DNA of 64,000 nt from Phycisphaerales bacterium (GTDB lineage: Bacteria > Planctomycetota > Phycisphaerae > Phycisphaerales > UBA1924): the NCBI GenBank assembly GCA_028279375.1, contig JANQNW010000015.1, positions 310,001 to 374,000 of the forward strand, written 5' to 3'. The notes under the pieces are model-generated. The model was not told where the DNA came from, did not search any database, and worked only from the letters and a program-made list of their open reading frames with translations. Below are positions 46,361 to 54,491 of the stretch, piece by piece; within the stretch, counting starts at the first letter, position 1; the number at the start of each line of letters is the position of its first letter. A program made the translations under genes and the position numbers.

Positions 46361-49300
46361 TTGAAGTTCTCACAGCTTTTCGTGGCTCTCATCGCGACGA
46401 TCGCGTGCTCAGCGACCTCGCTCGCCCAGGGCGACGTCTCGTCCAACTGGTTCCGCAACCCCGCGATCTCGCCGGATGGCCGAACGATCGCGTTCGTCCA
46501 CGCCGGCGACATCTACCTCGTGGACGCCGAAGGTGGTCGCGCGGCGCCGCTCACGATCCACGAGGCGTTCGACACGAATCCGGTGTGGTCTGCCGATGGG
46601 TCGATGATCGCCTTCAGTTCGGATCGATTCGGCAACAACGATGTCTTCGTCGTCTCGGCCGCCGGCGGAACCGCCACGCGCCTGACGTTTCACTCCGCTG
46701 GGGATACGCCCGTCGACTTCACGCCCGACGGCAAGCACATCTACTTCAACTCAGCGCGCGTCGATCACGTCGACAGCCCGCTCTTCCCGTCGGGAGTGTT
46801 GAACGAGCTGTATCGCGTCCCGATCTCGGGCGGCACGCCGACGATGGTGCTCACGACATCGAACGTGAACACCGAAGTCAGCCCCGACGGCGCCCGCTTT
46901 CTTTACGAAGATCGCAAGGGCTATGAAGATCCACTCCGCAAGCACCACACGTCGTCGATCGCGCGCGACGTCTGGCTCCACGACACACGCGACGGCTCGC
47001 ACGTTCGCCTGACCGACTTCGCCGGCGAGGACCGGGATCCCTCCTGGCACGGCCGCGACGAAATGGTCTATCTGTCCGAGCGCTCCGGCGACTTCAACGT
47101 CTGGAAGCAGCGCCTGCGCCCCGGCGCAGCGCCCAGGCAGCTCACTGATTTCGAGCATCACCCCGTGCGCCACCTCACGCGCGCGGACAACGGGACGATG
47201 GCGTTCAGCTGGCACGGCGATCTCTACACGCTGCGCGACGGGCGCGATGCGAGAAGGGTCGACGTCACGATCGCTGTCGATGGCCGCGCCGGCGAGCCGG
47301 AGCGCATGACGATGCAGGGCGGCGCCACGCAGTTCTCCGTCGCCTCAAGTGGTAAGGAAGTCGCCTTCGTCGTGCGCGGCGAGGTGTTCGTCACGTCCAC
47401 TGATTTCGACACGACGCGCCAGATCACAGCCACGTCGGAGCAGGAACGCAACGTTCACTTCAGCCCCGACGGACGCTCTCTCGTGTACGCCGCGGAGCGC
47501 GACGGCTCGTGGAACCTCTACATCACCGAACTCGACGAGAGTGAGTTGTACTTCTTCAGCGCGACCGTGTTCAACGAACGCGCGCTCGTGGCGACTGACG
47601 ATGACGAGTTCCAGCCTCGCTGGTCGCCCGACGGCAAGAAGGTGGCCTACCTCCGCGGACGCGAGGAGCTTCGCGTCATCGACGTTGAAAGCGGCGATGA
47701 GGTCGTCGCGATGGACGCCGAGCACTGGTACTCCTACGCCGACGGCGACATGTGGTTCCGCTGGGCGCCCGCGTCCGACTGGCTCGCGGTGCACTTCTAC
47801 AACCGCGGTCGGATCTTCGTCGGCGAGGCCGGGCTTGTGAAGGCCGACGGCTCCGGAGAGATCATCGACATCTCGAGCTCAGGCTACGACGACAACTCGC
47901 CGCGCTTCGCGATGGAAGGCGGCGCGTTCATCTGGGCGTCCGACCGGTACGGCGAGCGCCCGCACGGCAGCTGGGGCGCTGAGTACGACGTCCTCGGCAC
48001 GTTCCTGACCCAGGATGCGTTCGACCGCTTCCGTCTCACCAAGGAGGAGTACGAGCTCCAGAAGGAGATGGAGGAGAAGGAAGAAGAGGCCGCCGAAGAG
48101 GACGCCGCTGAAGAAGACGGCGACGAGGCCGCCGAAGATGAAGATGCCCCGTCTGAAGAAGAAGACGCCGACGACGAGAACGCTGACGACGACGCCAAGG
48201 AGGACGACGAGTCGGAGGACGAGGCGCCCGAGCCGCTCGAGATCGAAATCGACGGCCTCGACACCCGCACCGTGCGCCTGACGACGCACGCCTCGGCTCT
48301 TGGCGACTTCGCCATGACGCCAGACGGCAAAGCGCTGTACTACCTCGCGTCGTTCGAGGGTGACTACGACCTCTGGAAGCAGGACTTCCAAGAGCGCTCA
48401 ACCACGCTCGTGGCGAAGCTCGGCGCGACGAACGCATCGATGCAGATGTCGGACGACGGCGCCACGATCTACCTGCTCGCAGGCGGCGCGCTCTCGAAGG
48501 TCGATGCTGAGTCCGGCAAGCGCACGCCCATTAAGTTCGCGGCCGAGATGGTCGTCGATAGAGCCGCGGAGCAAGCCCACAACTTCGCGCACGTCTGGCG
48601 TCAGACCCGGCTGAAGTTCTACCGCCCCGACATGCACGGCGTGGACTGGGCGTTCTACCGCGACCAGTACGAGCCCAAGCTCGCGGGCGTGCACACGAAT
48701 CGGGATTTCGCCGATCTTCTTTCTGAGATCCTCGGTGAGCTGAACGCATCCCACACCGGCGGCCGCTACCGAGCCGGCGGCAGCCCGGGCGACGCGTCAA
48801 CCGCGACGCTCGGCGTGATCTACGACCAAGACTACACCGGTCCCGGACGGCGCATCGCCGAGGTGCTCGAGAACGGCCCGCTCGACCGCGCCAAGTTCGA
48901 GAGCGTAGAAGCCGGCACGATCATCGTGGCGGTGGACGGCGTGCGTATCGATGACGGCGTCAACTACTACGCGCAGTTCGATAGCAAGGCCGGCGAGCGC
49001 GTGCGCCTCACGATTCGCACCGGCGACGCCGAGGAGGAGGACATCGTCGTCAAGCCGATCTCCGCAAGCGCGCAGAATCAGCTTCTCTATGAGCGCTGGG
49101 TGCGAACGCGCGAGGCCCTCGTCGAGGAGTTGTCAGGCGGACGTCTCGGCTACGCTCACATCCGCGGCATGAACGATTCGGCATTCCGTGAGTTCTACGA
49201 GCAGGTCATGGGCAAGCACTTCGATAAGGAAGGGCTCGTGATCGACACGCGCTTCAACGGCGGTGGCTGGCTCAGCGACGACCTCGCGACGTTCCTCTCG

Positions 49301-49711
49301 GGCTTCGCCTACGCGACACTCCACCCGCGCACCGATCTCTCCCCGAACGCGGAGTACGTCGGCGAGCCGCTCAATCGGTGGACGAAACCCTCGATCGCCG
49401 TCATGAGCGAAAGCAACTATTCCGACGCCCACATCTTCCCGTGGACGTACAAGGAGCTCGAGGTCGGCGAGACCGTCGGCATGCCGGTCCCCGGCACCGG
49501 CACCGCAGTCTGGTGGGAGCGTCTTTTCACCGGCGACATCGTTTTCGGCATCCCGCAGGTTGGCGTCAAGGGCCGCGACCGCGTCTACCTCGAGAACACC
49601 CAGCTCGAGCCGGACCACCTCGTCAACCTCGACCCCGAGTCCGCGGCGGCCGGGCGCGACACGCAGATCGAGAAGGCGGTTGAGGTTCTGCTCCGCGAGA
49701 TCGACAACTGA
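46361..49711 (+). CDS. Tricorn-type protease (S41 family), exported, with acidic linker
   Basis: 1116 residues from TTG 46361, which has GGAGGAG upstream and starts a signal peptide (LFVALIATIACSATSLAQ). The first 560 residues are two beta-propellers with WD40-like PD40 repeats such as NPAISPDGRTIAFVHAGDIYLV and NVHFSPDGRSLVYAAE. Residues about 566-625 are an almost purely acidic Glu/Asp/Ala linker. After a C1/PDZ part comes the protease. LNASHTGGRY near 796 has the Ser-His pair, ESNYSDAHIFP near 1019 has the nucleophile Ser-Asp, and YLENTQLEPD near 1080 has the Glu. All four catalytic elements of tricorn are thus present. Classical tricorn is cytoplasmic; this one is exported, as in many Gram-negative homologues. 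It degrades peptides released by other proteases. Confidence 0.93.
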   Translation: MKFSQLFVALIATIACSATSLAQGDVSSNWFRNPAISPDGRTIAFVHAGDIYLVDAEGGRAAPLTIHEAFDTNPVWSADGSMIAFSSDRFGNNDVFVVSAAGGTATRLTFHSAGDTPVDFTPDGKHIYFNSARVDHVDSPLFPSGVLNELYRVPISGGTPTMVLTTSNVNTEVSPDGARFLYEDRKGYEDPLRKHHTSSIARDVWLHDTRDGSHVRLTDFAGEDRDPSWHGRDEMVYLSERSGDFNVWKQRLRPGAAPRQLTDFEHHPVRHLTRADNGTMAFSWHGDLYTLRDGRDARRVDVTIAVDGRAGEPERMTMQGGATQFSVASSGKEVAFVVRGEVFVTSTDFDTTRQITATSEQERNVHFSPDGRSLVYAAERDGSWNLYITELDESELYFFSATVFNERALVATDDDEFQPRWSPDGKKVAYLRGREELRVIDVESGDEVVAMDAEHWYSYADGDMWFRWAPASDWLAVHFYNRGRIFVGEAGLVKADGSGEIIDISSSGYDDNSPRFAMEGGAFIWASDRYGERPHGSWGAEYDVLGTFLTQDAFDRFRLTKEEYELQKEMEEKEEEAAEEDAAEEDGDEAAEDEDAPSEEEDADDENADDDAKEDDESEDEAPEPLEIEIDGLDTRTVRLTTHASALGDFAMTPDGKALYYLASFEGDYDLWKQDFQERSTTLVAKLGATNASMQMSDDGATIYLLAGGALSKVDAESGKRTPIKFAAEMVVDRAAEQAHNFAHVWRQTRLKFYRPDMHGVDWAFYRDQYEPKLAGVHTNRDFADLLSEILGELNASHTGGRYRAGGSPGDASTATLGVIYDQDYTGPGRRIAEVLENGPLDRAKFESVEAGTIIVAVDGVRIDDGVNYYAQFDSKAGERVRLTIRTGDAEEEDIVVKPISASAQNQLLYERWVRTREALVEELSGGRLGYAHIRGMNDSAFREFYEQVMGKHFDKEGLVIDTRFNGGGWLSDDLATFLSGFAYATLHPRTDLSPNAEYVGEPLNRWTKPSIAVMSESNYSDAHIFPWTYKELEVGETVGMPVPGTGTAVWWERLFTGDIVFGIPQVGVKGRDRVYLENTQLEPDHLVNLDPESAAAGRDTQIEKAVEVLLREIDN

Positions 49712-49814
49712 GCGACACAGAGGGCTCGCGTTGACCAACGCGTCGAGGTCACGGCAGCGCCGCGACGCTCGCGGCTATACATATGCGCGTAGCTCTGCCG
49801 GATTTGCAGTCAGA

Positions 49815-49885
49815 GTGTGTGATCGGGATCGAGCCGACGATATGCAGTTGGGAATACTGAGTTCTTGGCAGTGCGATGCGCCCGC
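49815..49885 (-). pseudogene. Degenerate full-length tRNA-Gly relic
   Basis: 71 bases, the same length as the intact tRNA-Gly at 50238-50308 and in the same orientation. They are about 70-75% identical to it with one compensating pair of single-base gaps. The T-arm is recognisable (GTCGG CTCGATC CCGAT, with a C-G to T-A compensatory pair), and the anticodon loop reads ATTCCCA. The D-stem no longer pairs and the acceptor stem keeps only alternate pairs. It cannot be a functional tRNA. Like the segment at 46074 it has CTGCAT where the intact gene has CTGAAT. Confidence 0.6.
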
Positions 49886-49909
49886 GCTCCAACGCCTATG
49901 CTCCCCGCG

Positions 49910-50245
49910 ATGAATGCGCACTCAGACAACACGGTCATAAGACCAGGTTATCTCAACGCGCTGCGAGTGTTCTCAATCGTGGAAGGCGTGTCGACGCTGC
50001 TACTGTTCTTCGTCGCGATGCCGCTCAAGTACTTCGCGGACATGCCGATGGCGGTGACGATCGTCGGTTCCGTCCACGGCGTCCTGTTCACACTGCTTGT
50101 GGCTGCGTTCGCGGCGTGCCACCAACTCGTGCCGCTGCCCGGCAAGCTCACGTGGCTCGGGATTGGCGCCGCGATCATTCCGTTCGGCCCCTTCTGGTTG
50201 GAGCCGAAACTGAAAGCGCTCAGTCAGGCGAATCAAAGCGGGTGA
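49910..50245 (+). CDS. DUF3817 small membrane protein
   Basis: About 111 residues from ATG 49910; ATG 49898 is also in frame and neither has a ribosome site. Three hydrophobic helices in the pattern of DUF3817 (YdzA-like): LRVFSIVEGVSTLLLFFVAMPLKY, then VGSVHGVLFTLLVAAFA, then WLGIGAAIIPFGPFWLEPKL. All these are family signatures. Function unknown. The last codons and stop (QSG then TGA) overlap the 3' acceptor strand of the adjacent tRNA-Gly gene by 8 bases, which suggests that the gene and tRNA were brought together by an integration event. Confidence 0.85.
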   Translation: MNAHSDNTVIRPGYLNALRVFSIVEGVSTLLLFFVAMPLKYFADMPMAVTIVGSVHGVLFTLLVAAFAACHQLVPLPGKLTWLGIGAAIIPFGPFWLEPKLKALSQANQSG

Positions 50246-50308
50246 CCGGGATCGAACCGGCGACATTCAGCTTGGGAAGCTGACGTTCTACCACTGAACT
50301 ACACCCGC
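50238..50308 (-). tRNA. tRNA-Gly (CCC anticodon)
   Basis: Read on the minus strand from 50308. Acceptor GCGGGTG pairs with CACCCGC at all 7 positions. D-stem GTTC/GAAC, anticodon stem TCAGC/GCTGA with loop TTCCCAA (anticodon CCC), T-stem GCCGG/CCGGT with loop TTCGATC. CCA is not encoded. It would read GGG codons. It overlaps the 3' end of the DUF3817 gene by 8 bases. Confidence 0.93.
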
Positions 50309-50422
50309 AACTCACGATCGTGCCGGGCCTCGCGGGCGGATCGCCCCAAGGCTTGCACGGTGTCTTCTCTACTGAGTCTACACCAGTTCCCGACGCTTTG
50401 GCTTGGCGACTGGCGTTGATAG

Positions 50423-50438
50423 TGCCACTGATGTGGCA
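50423..50438 (-). terminator. Hairpin directly after the NTF2-like gene
   Basis: TGCCAC (50423-50428) and GTGGCA (50433-50438) form a perfect 6-bp stem with a 4-base loop, immediately after the stop codon at 50440-50442. No T run follows on the minus strand, so it may be a weak terminator or a 3' stabiliser. Confidence 0.4.
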
Positions 50439-50439
50439 T

Positions 50440-50931
50440 CTAGCCTTCGTACGGCATCGATGAATGTTGCAAGCAAATCTGTACTTCGCCGTCATCGTTC
50501 AGGACGTAGCCGAACGAGTATTCGACCTTCACTTCCTCGCCGTCGGCGTTCGTGAAGAAGTAGTTGCCCATCGCCAGAGCGCTCTTGCCCTGCGTGATGA
50601 TGTCATGGTTGTCGAATCGGACGGCTGTCCAACCCCTGATCGCGAACCCCGTGTCCTCGGGACACACACCGTTGGTGGCTACGAAATACGAGAGGGCTTC
50701 ATCGAAGGTCGAGCGAAACTGAACGTCGGCGGCCAACGTCGGCTTGAAGAGGACAGGCATCCGCCCGTAGGCATAGAGCTTCGTGATGTGGTCGCGTGCG
50801 ACTGACTCGAAGTCCTCACCCCTGGTGTGGGCAGTCGAGATGCGCACGATGCCGTCGCCCCACGCTTTCTGTGCCGCCAGGATCTGTTCCTTGGTGATCT
50901 CTGTGGTGTCGCTCAATGTGGCATTGCTCAT
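50440..50931 (-). CDS. NTF2/SnoaL-like superfamily protein
   Basis: ATG 50931 is chosen (AAAGGA upstream). 163 residues without signal peptide. The start TKEQILAAQKAWGDGIVRI and the core with KPTLAADVQFRSTFDEALSYFV, GFAIRGWTAVRFDN and EYSFGYVLNDDGEVQICLQHSSMPY fit a cone-shaped NTF2-like fold. It is closest, from memory, to the small proteins often labelled CaMKII-association-domain or, wrongly, phosphoribosyl-AMP cyclohydrolase. Binding or enzymatic role unknown. The gene lies between the intact tRNA-Gly (50238-50308) and a copy of the 5' half of that tRNA (51031-51063). Confidence 0.7.
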   Translation of the reverse strand: MSNATLSDTTEITKEQILAAQKAWGDGIVRISTAHTRGEDFESVARDHITKLYAYGRMPVLFKPTLAADVQFRSTFDEALSYFVATNGVCPEDTGFAIRGWTAVRFDNHDIITQGKSALAMGNYFFTNADGEEVKVEYSFGYVLNDDGEVQICLQHSSMPYEG

Positions 50932-51030
50932 GCGAGGAGTTCCTTTGGGGATGCGTTCTCGTGGCCTTCGATTCTGCGGTTCGGCCATGATCGCAGACAA
51001 GGTCTCGCGACCAAGGGACAGTGCAAGGAT

Positions 51031-51063
51031 GAAGCTGACGTTCTACCCCTGAACTACAGCCGC
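51031..51063 (-). repeat. Copy of the 5' half of tRNA-Gly
   Basis: 33 bases identical to 50276-50308 except at two positions. On the minus strand it carries the acceptor 5' strand, D-arm and anticodon-stem 5' strand and ends in the anticodon loop. No 3' half follows. A break in the anticodon loop is where many tyrosine integrases cross over in tRNA genes. Confidence 0.8.
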
Positions 51064-51124
51064 GTCATGCCCCGGAGTCTATGGCACATGAGCGCCTCGG
51101 CGTCGGCGCCCGGACGAGAATTCC

Positions 51125-52399
51125 CTACTCGCCCTTCCGCCCGTGCTCCAGCAACGAGACATTGCCCATCATGATCGGCGCCGCGATCTTGATCGCGATC
51201 GTGTAGATCATCAGCCCCAGCGCCCAGATGCCGACCGTCACCTTCCACTCCGTCAGGCTCGGCATGTACTCCACGATCTCGTGCAGCGTGCTCGGAATGA
51301 ACCCGGGCACGATCAATCCCATGCCCTTCTCGATCCAGCAGCCGACGAAGACCAGAACGCACGCGGTGATCACGAGCCCGCGCTTCCGCATCGACGCGGG
51401 ATGAAGGAAGAGAATCGCGCCAATGACATTGAAGACGATCGCCGTCCAGATCCACGGCACCAGCGCATTCGCGCCATGCAGACCGAGATACAGGTATCGC
51501 GCCGAACTCGTGTGAGCCCCGCCGGTGTAGAACTCCGTGAAGATTTCGGATGCGAGCATCAGCAGATTGATCAGCACCGTGATCCGCACGATCTTCACGA
51601 GCGTGTGAATCGGTCCGTCACCAATCGGAACGCGGAGCGATCGAAGCACGAACATCGAGACGATGATGAACGCCGGGCCTGCGATGAACGCCGACGTCAG
51701 GAATCTCGGCGCCAGCAGGGCGGTGTTCCAGAGCGGGCGTCCACCGAGGCCGCAGTACAGGAACGCCGTCACCGTGTGAATCGAGATCGCCCACGCGATC
51801 GAGAGAAAAACGAACGGCATGTACCACGTCGGATTCGGCGTGCGTCCAAGGAAGCGCATATAGAGCAGGTACCCGCAGATGTGCAGATTCAACAGCAGAT
51901 AGCCATTGAGCACGATCACATCCCACGTCAACATCGAGATGGGGAAGTTGAATCGTCCGATGATCGGAATGATGTGCCATGACCGGTCGGGCCGGCCCAT
52001 ATCCACAACGACAAAGAGCAGGCACATCACGATCGCCGCGATCGCAAGCATCTCGCCGAGCAGCACGACATCATGCATGCGCTTGTCGCGATACAGATAC
52101 GCCGGGATAACCATCATCACGCCGCCGGCGGCCACGCCGACCATGAACGTGAAGTTCGCGATGTAGAGCCCCCAGCTCACGTGATCGGTCATGTTCGTGA
52201 CGATCATGCCGTCGACGACCTGGTTCGCCCACGCGTTGGCGCCGACGAGGAAGATCAGCGTCAGCGCAATCATCCAGGTGTAGAAGAGCAGCGAGCCGTC
52301 TGTCGCCAACATGAGCGCCCGCACGAGGAAGCGCGGATAACTCACGATGTGACCCGGCGTCTGCGGCATCCCCTCAGATGTGAGCGGCGCGGAACTCAT
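51125..52399 (-). CDS. NrfD/PsrC-type quinol dehydrogenase membrane subunit
   Basis: 424 residues with about ten membrane helices and no haem motifs. Typical NrfD-family segments: MTDHVSWGLYIANFTFMVG, AAGGVMMVIPAYLYRD, VVVDMGRPDRSWH and MLTWDVIVLNGYLLLN. It matches the longer NrfD proteins of the DsrP/HmeB kind. These subunits pass electrons between the quinone pool and an FeS partner. The ferredoxin gene ends 32 bases upstream on the same strand and a tetraheme cytochrome starts the set. Together they could oxidise quinol for the divergent Nap reductase, which lacks NapC and NapH here (inference). Confidence 0.9.
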   Translation of the reverse strand: MSSAPLTSEGMPQTPGHIVSYPRFLVRALMLATDGSLLFYTWMIALTLIFLVGANAWANQVVDGMIVTNMTDHVSWGLYIANFTFMVGVAAGGVMMVIPAYLYRDKRMHDVVLLGEMLAIAAIVMCLLFVVVDMGRPDRSWHIIPIIGRFNFPISMLTWDVIVLNGYLLLNLHICGYLLYMRFLGRTPNPTWYMPFVFLSIAWAISIHTVTAFLYCGLGGRPLWNTALLAPRFLTSAFIAGPAFIIVSMFVLRSLRVPIGDGPIHTLVKIVRITVLINLLMLASEIFTEFYTGGAHTSSARYLYLGLHGANALVPWIWTAIVFNVIGAILFLHPASMRKRGLVITACVLVFVGCWIEKGMGLIVPGFIPSTLHEIVEYMPSLTEWKVTVGIWALGLMIYTIAIKIAAPIMMGNVSLLEHGRKGE

Positions 52400-52431
52400 G
52401 ATCTCATTCCATACTCAATCACGGTCATTAC

Positions 52432-53379
52432 TTATGAATCGAAGTAATAGAAGAAGCTGGGCTTCGTGCCGAGTTCCTCCTTCAGGACATACACGCGCTT
52501 GTTCTCGAGAATCCAGCGAATCTCGCTCTCCGGATCGAGGATGTTGCCGAAGACGCGGGCGCCTGTCGGGCATGCCTCGAGACACGCCGGCAATCTGCCC
52601 TTGCGTGTGCGATGCAGGCAGTAGTGACACTTCTCGACGACGCCCTGCGGGCGGATCCGATTGCTCAGATATCCCTGATCCGGATTGATCTCCGCCGCCG
52701 GAACGTTCGGTTTCTTCCAATTGAAGCGTCGAGCGTGATACGGGCACGCGGCTTCGCAATACCGGCAGCCAATGCACCAGTTGTAATCGACGACCACGAT
52801 CCCGTCGTCTTCCTTCCATGTCGCCTCGACCGGGCATGCGTCGGTGCAGGGAGGCTCATCGCACTGCTGACACTGCACGGGCATGTAGAACTTGTCCTCG
52901 GCAGGCACCGTGTGGTCATACGTCGTATTCGCCTGCTCCATGTCCATCGTGCCCTTCTGCATCTCGAGCACGCGTATATAGGACTGGTTTGTGTCGCGAT
53001 CGTGGTTGTTCTCCTTGTGACACGCCTCGACGCATTTCCCGTTGCCATTGCAGACACTCAGGTTGATCGCATAGACGAACTTCGTGCCCGGAATCGGTCG
53101 CGGATCGTCGATTGTCACGTCGGCGCCGAATCGCTCTTTTGTCTCGTTCTCGAGACGGTTGATGACCTGCGCCTTGTCCTCCGGCGAGAGCTCCTTGTAA
53201 TGACGCTGCATGAGCTCCTCAGCGCTGATCTCGCCCTGCAGCTTGCGCAGAGGTGAAATCGCCGTCGCGAACGCCGCGGCGCCGAGCGTGGCGCCGATGC
53301 CCTTGACGGCCGTCCGGCGCGAGACACTTCCGAGCACAGGGAGCGAAATGGACCGACGCGGCTCGGAGGGCTCAACCAT
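52432..53379 (-). CDS. Tat-exported four-cluster ferredoxin (NrfC/DsrO-like)
   Basis: ATG 53379 has GAGGAGG upstream and overlaps the cytochrome stop by 8 bases. 315 residues. A twin-arginine signal (SRRTAVKGIGATLGAAAFA) directs export. Four Cys clusters are visible: CNGNGKCVEAC, CQQCDEPPCTDACP, CIGCRYCEAACP and the pair CHYC plus CLEACP. They support four [4Fe-4S] centres, as in NrfC, DsrO and DmsB proteins. It bridges the NrfD membrane subunit and the tetraheme cytochrome on the periplasmic side. Confidence 0.92.
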   Translation of the reverse strand: MVEPSEPRRSISLPVLGSVSRRTAVKGIGATLGAAAFATAISPLRKLQGEISAEELMQRHYKELSPEDKAQVINRLENETKERFGADVTIDDPRPIPGTKFVYAINLSVCNGNGKCVEACHKENNHDRDTNQSYIRVLEMQKGTMDMEQANTTYDHTVPAEDKFYMPVQCQQCDEPPCTDACPVEATWKEDDGIVVVDYNWCIGCRYCEAACPYHARRFNWKKPNVPAAEINPDQGYLSNRIRPQGVVEKCHYCLHRTRKGRLPACLEACPTGARVFGNILDPESEIRWILENKRVYVLKEELGTKPSFFYYFDS

Positions 53380-54031
53380 GATTCGCCTCCTCGCCATGAT
53401 GCTGAGCCGGCTGCAATCCCCGGTCGCGCGGCTTGAATGTCGGCTGCATGCGTGGGAACGCCGGCTCGTGCGGGTCGTGGCAGTCGATGCAGTTATTGCG
53501 CGTTCTCGGCCCGCGCGTCAGATCCCAGTGTCCCGTCATGCCGCCGTGCGCCCCGTTCTCGTATGACCGTGCCTGCGGCGCATGGCACTGGGCGCACAGC
53601 GTCATCACATCCGGATAGGGGACTGATACGCCGTTGGCCAGGCGAAGCGCGTCGTAGTCCTCCGCGTTGTGACACGAGAGGCACGAGAGATCGCCATGAA
53701 CGAACTCGAGGCCGACGTGAAACAGATCCAGGTCGGTCGTCGTGGCGTTCGTGAAATCCGGCTCGCGCACATCGTGACACGTCGAACACGCAAGCGCGAC
53801 CTCCGCGTCGGCAGTCTGGACGCGCGCCACCGGAGGACCGGCGGGACGATTGATCGTCACAGGATGCAGCATGACTGATTCGTTTGTGGATGTCTGTGAC
53901 ACCGTGCTCGCGCTGGCGGCTTCCGGTTGCGCGCCGTCGCACCCCGCAAGCGCCACGCCGAGGATCAGGCACAGCGGCGCGCACGCGGCGCGTCCGAGTT
54001 GCACGTGGATCTGATCCTGCTCGTGCGTCAT
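53372..54031 (-). CDS. Tetraheme cytochrome c lipoprotein
   Basis: 219 residues. Lipobox VALAGC with Cys31. Four haem c sites: CSTCH (82-86), CLSCH (117-121), CAQCH (146-150) and CIDCH (181-185). Extra His residues such as FHVGLEFVHGD and HGGMTGHWD could be distal ligands. Not a NapC/NirT type (no N-terminal membrane helix with that pattern); closer to small multihaem electron carriers. First gene of the minus-strand quinol module, divergent from napD with a 178-base shared control region. Likely electron shuttle to NapB/NapA. Confidence 0.9.
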   Translation of the reverse strand: MTHEQDQIHVQLGRAACAPLCLILGVALAGCDGAQPEAASASTVSQTSTNESVMLHPVTINRPAGPPVARVQTADAEVALACSTCHDVREPDFTNATTTDLDLFHVGLEFVHGDLSCLSCHNAEDYDALRLANGVSVPYPDVMTLCAQCHAPQARSYENGAHGGMTGHWDLTRGPRTRNNCIDCHDPHEPAFPRMQPTFKPRDRGLQPAQHHGEEANHG

Positions 54032-54209
54032 GGCGGTCGCATGATAATGCGAAGAGCAGTCATAGGGAATCGTTAACGACCCGGTGGATGACCCGTTTAC
54101 AATTCACCGTGAACAACGGAAACATAAGTCAAGCCTGCGGCGCGCGCTGTTTCGCAGTATCATCGGGACGCGACCTTATGCGCCATTCCGTCGATCCGGG
54201 TGTTCTCAG

Positions 54210-54491
54210 ATGCCGATTAGTGGTTTGAGAGTCAGGTTCACCGACGATGGCGACGCGATGGACCGTGGCATCGCGGCGCTGGAGGGGGATCGGCGCATCG
54301 ATATTGGCGCCCGCCGTGACGACAAGCTCGCAATTGTCCTTGAAACGCAGGACGCCGACGAAGACAAGGCCGCTTGGAAGTGGATCAATGCTCTTCCTGA
54401 AGTGCGCCACGTCGATGTCGTCTTTATCTCGCTCGATCAGGATGACCAGACGCCGTCCGCCGCCATCGGTGCGGAAGGAGTGAAACCATGA
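54210..54491 (+). CDS. napD: NapD-like chaperone
   Basis: ATG 54210 gives 93 residues, the size of NapD; the longer frame upstream has no coding character. It begins PISGLRVRF and contains ALEGDRRIDIGARRDDKLAIVLET and LPEVRHVDVVFISLD, a ferredoxin-like beta-alpha-beta pattern ending in a strand as in NapD. NapD binds the Tat signal peptide of NapA and holds it until the cofactor is inserted. The stop overlaps the napA start by 4 bases, which supports the call despite low sequence conservation. Confidence 0.8.
   Translation: MPISGLRVRFTDDGDAMDRGIAALEGDRRIDIGARRDDKLAIVLETQDADEDKAAWKWINALPEVRHVDVVFISLDQDDQTPSAAIGAEGVKP

Noticed and set aside
49815..49885. Second functional tRNA-Gly with an apparent TCC anticodon
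   Set aside because: The D-stem cannot pair and the acceptor stem keeps only about half its pairs, so it is treated as a relic.
46000..51200. Integrase, transposase or phage genes that would explain the tRNA fragments
   Set aside because: All open frames were checked; only the tricorn, DUF3817, NTF2-like and DUF2200 genes are credible, so no mobilisation gene is claimed.
54032..54209. FNR/NNR-type operator between the divergent nap and NrfD modules
   Set aside because: No TTGAT-N4-ATCAA palindrome found; a TACAAT hexamer at 54098 lacks a properly spaced -35.
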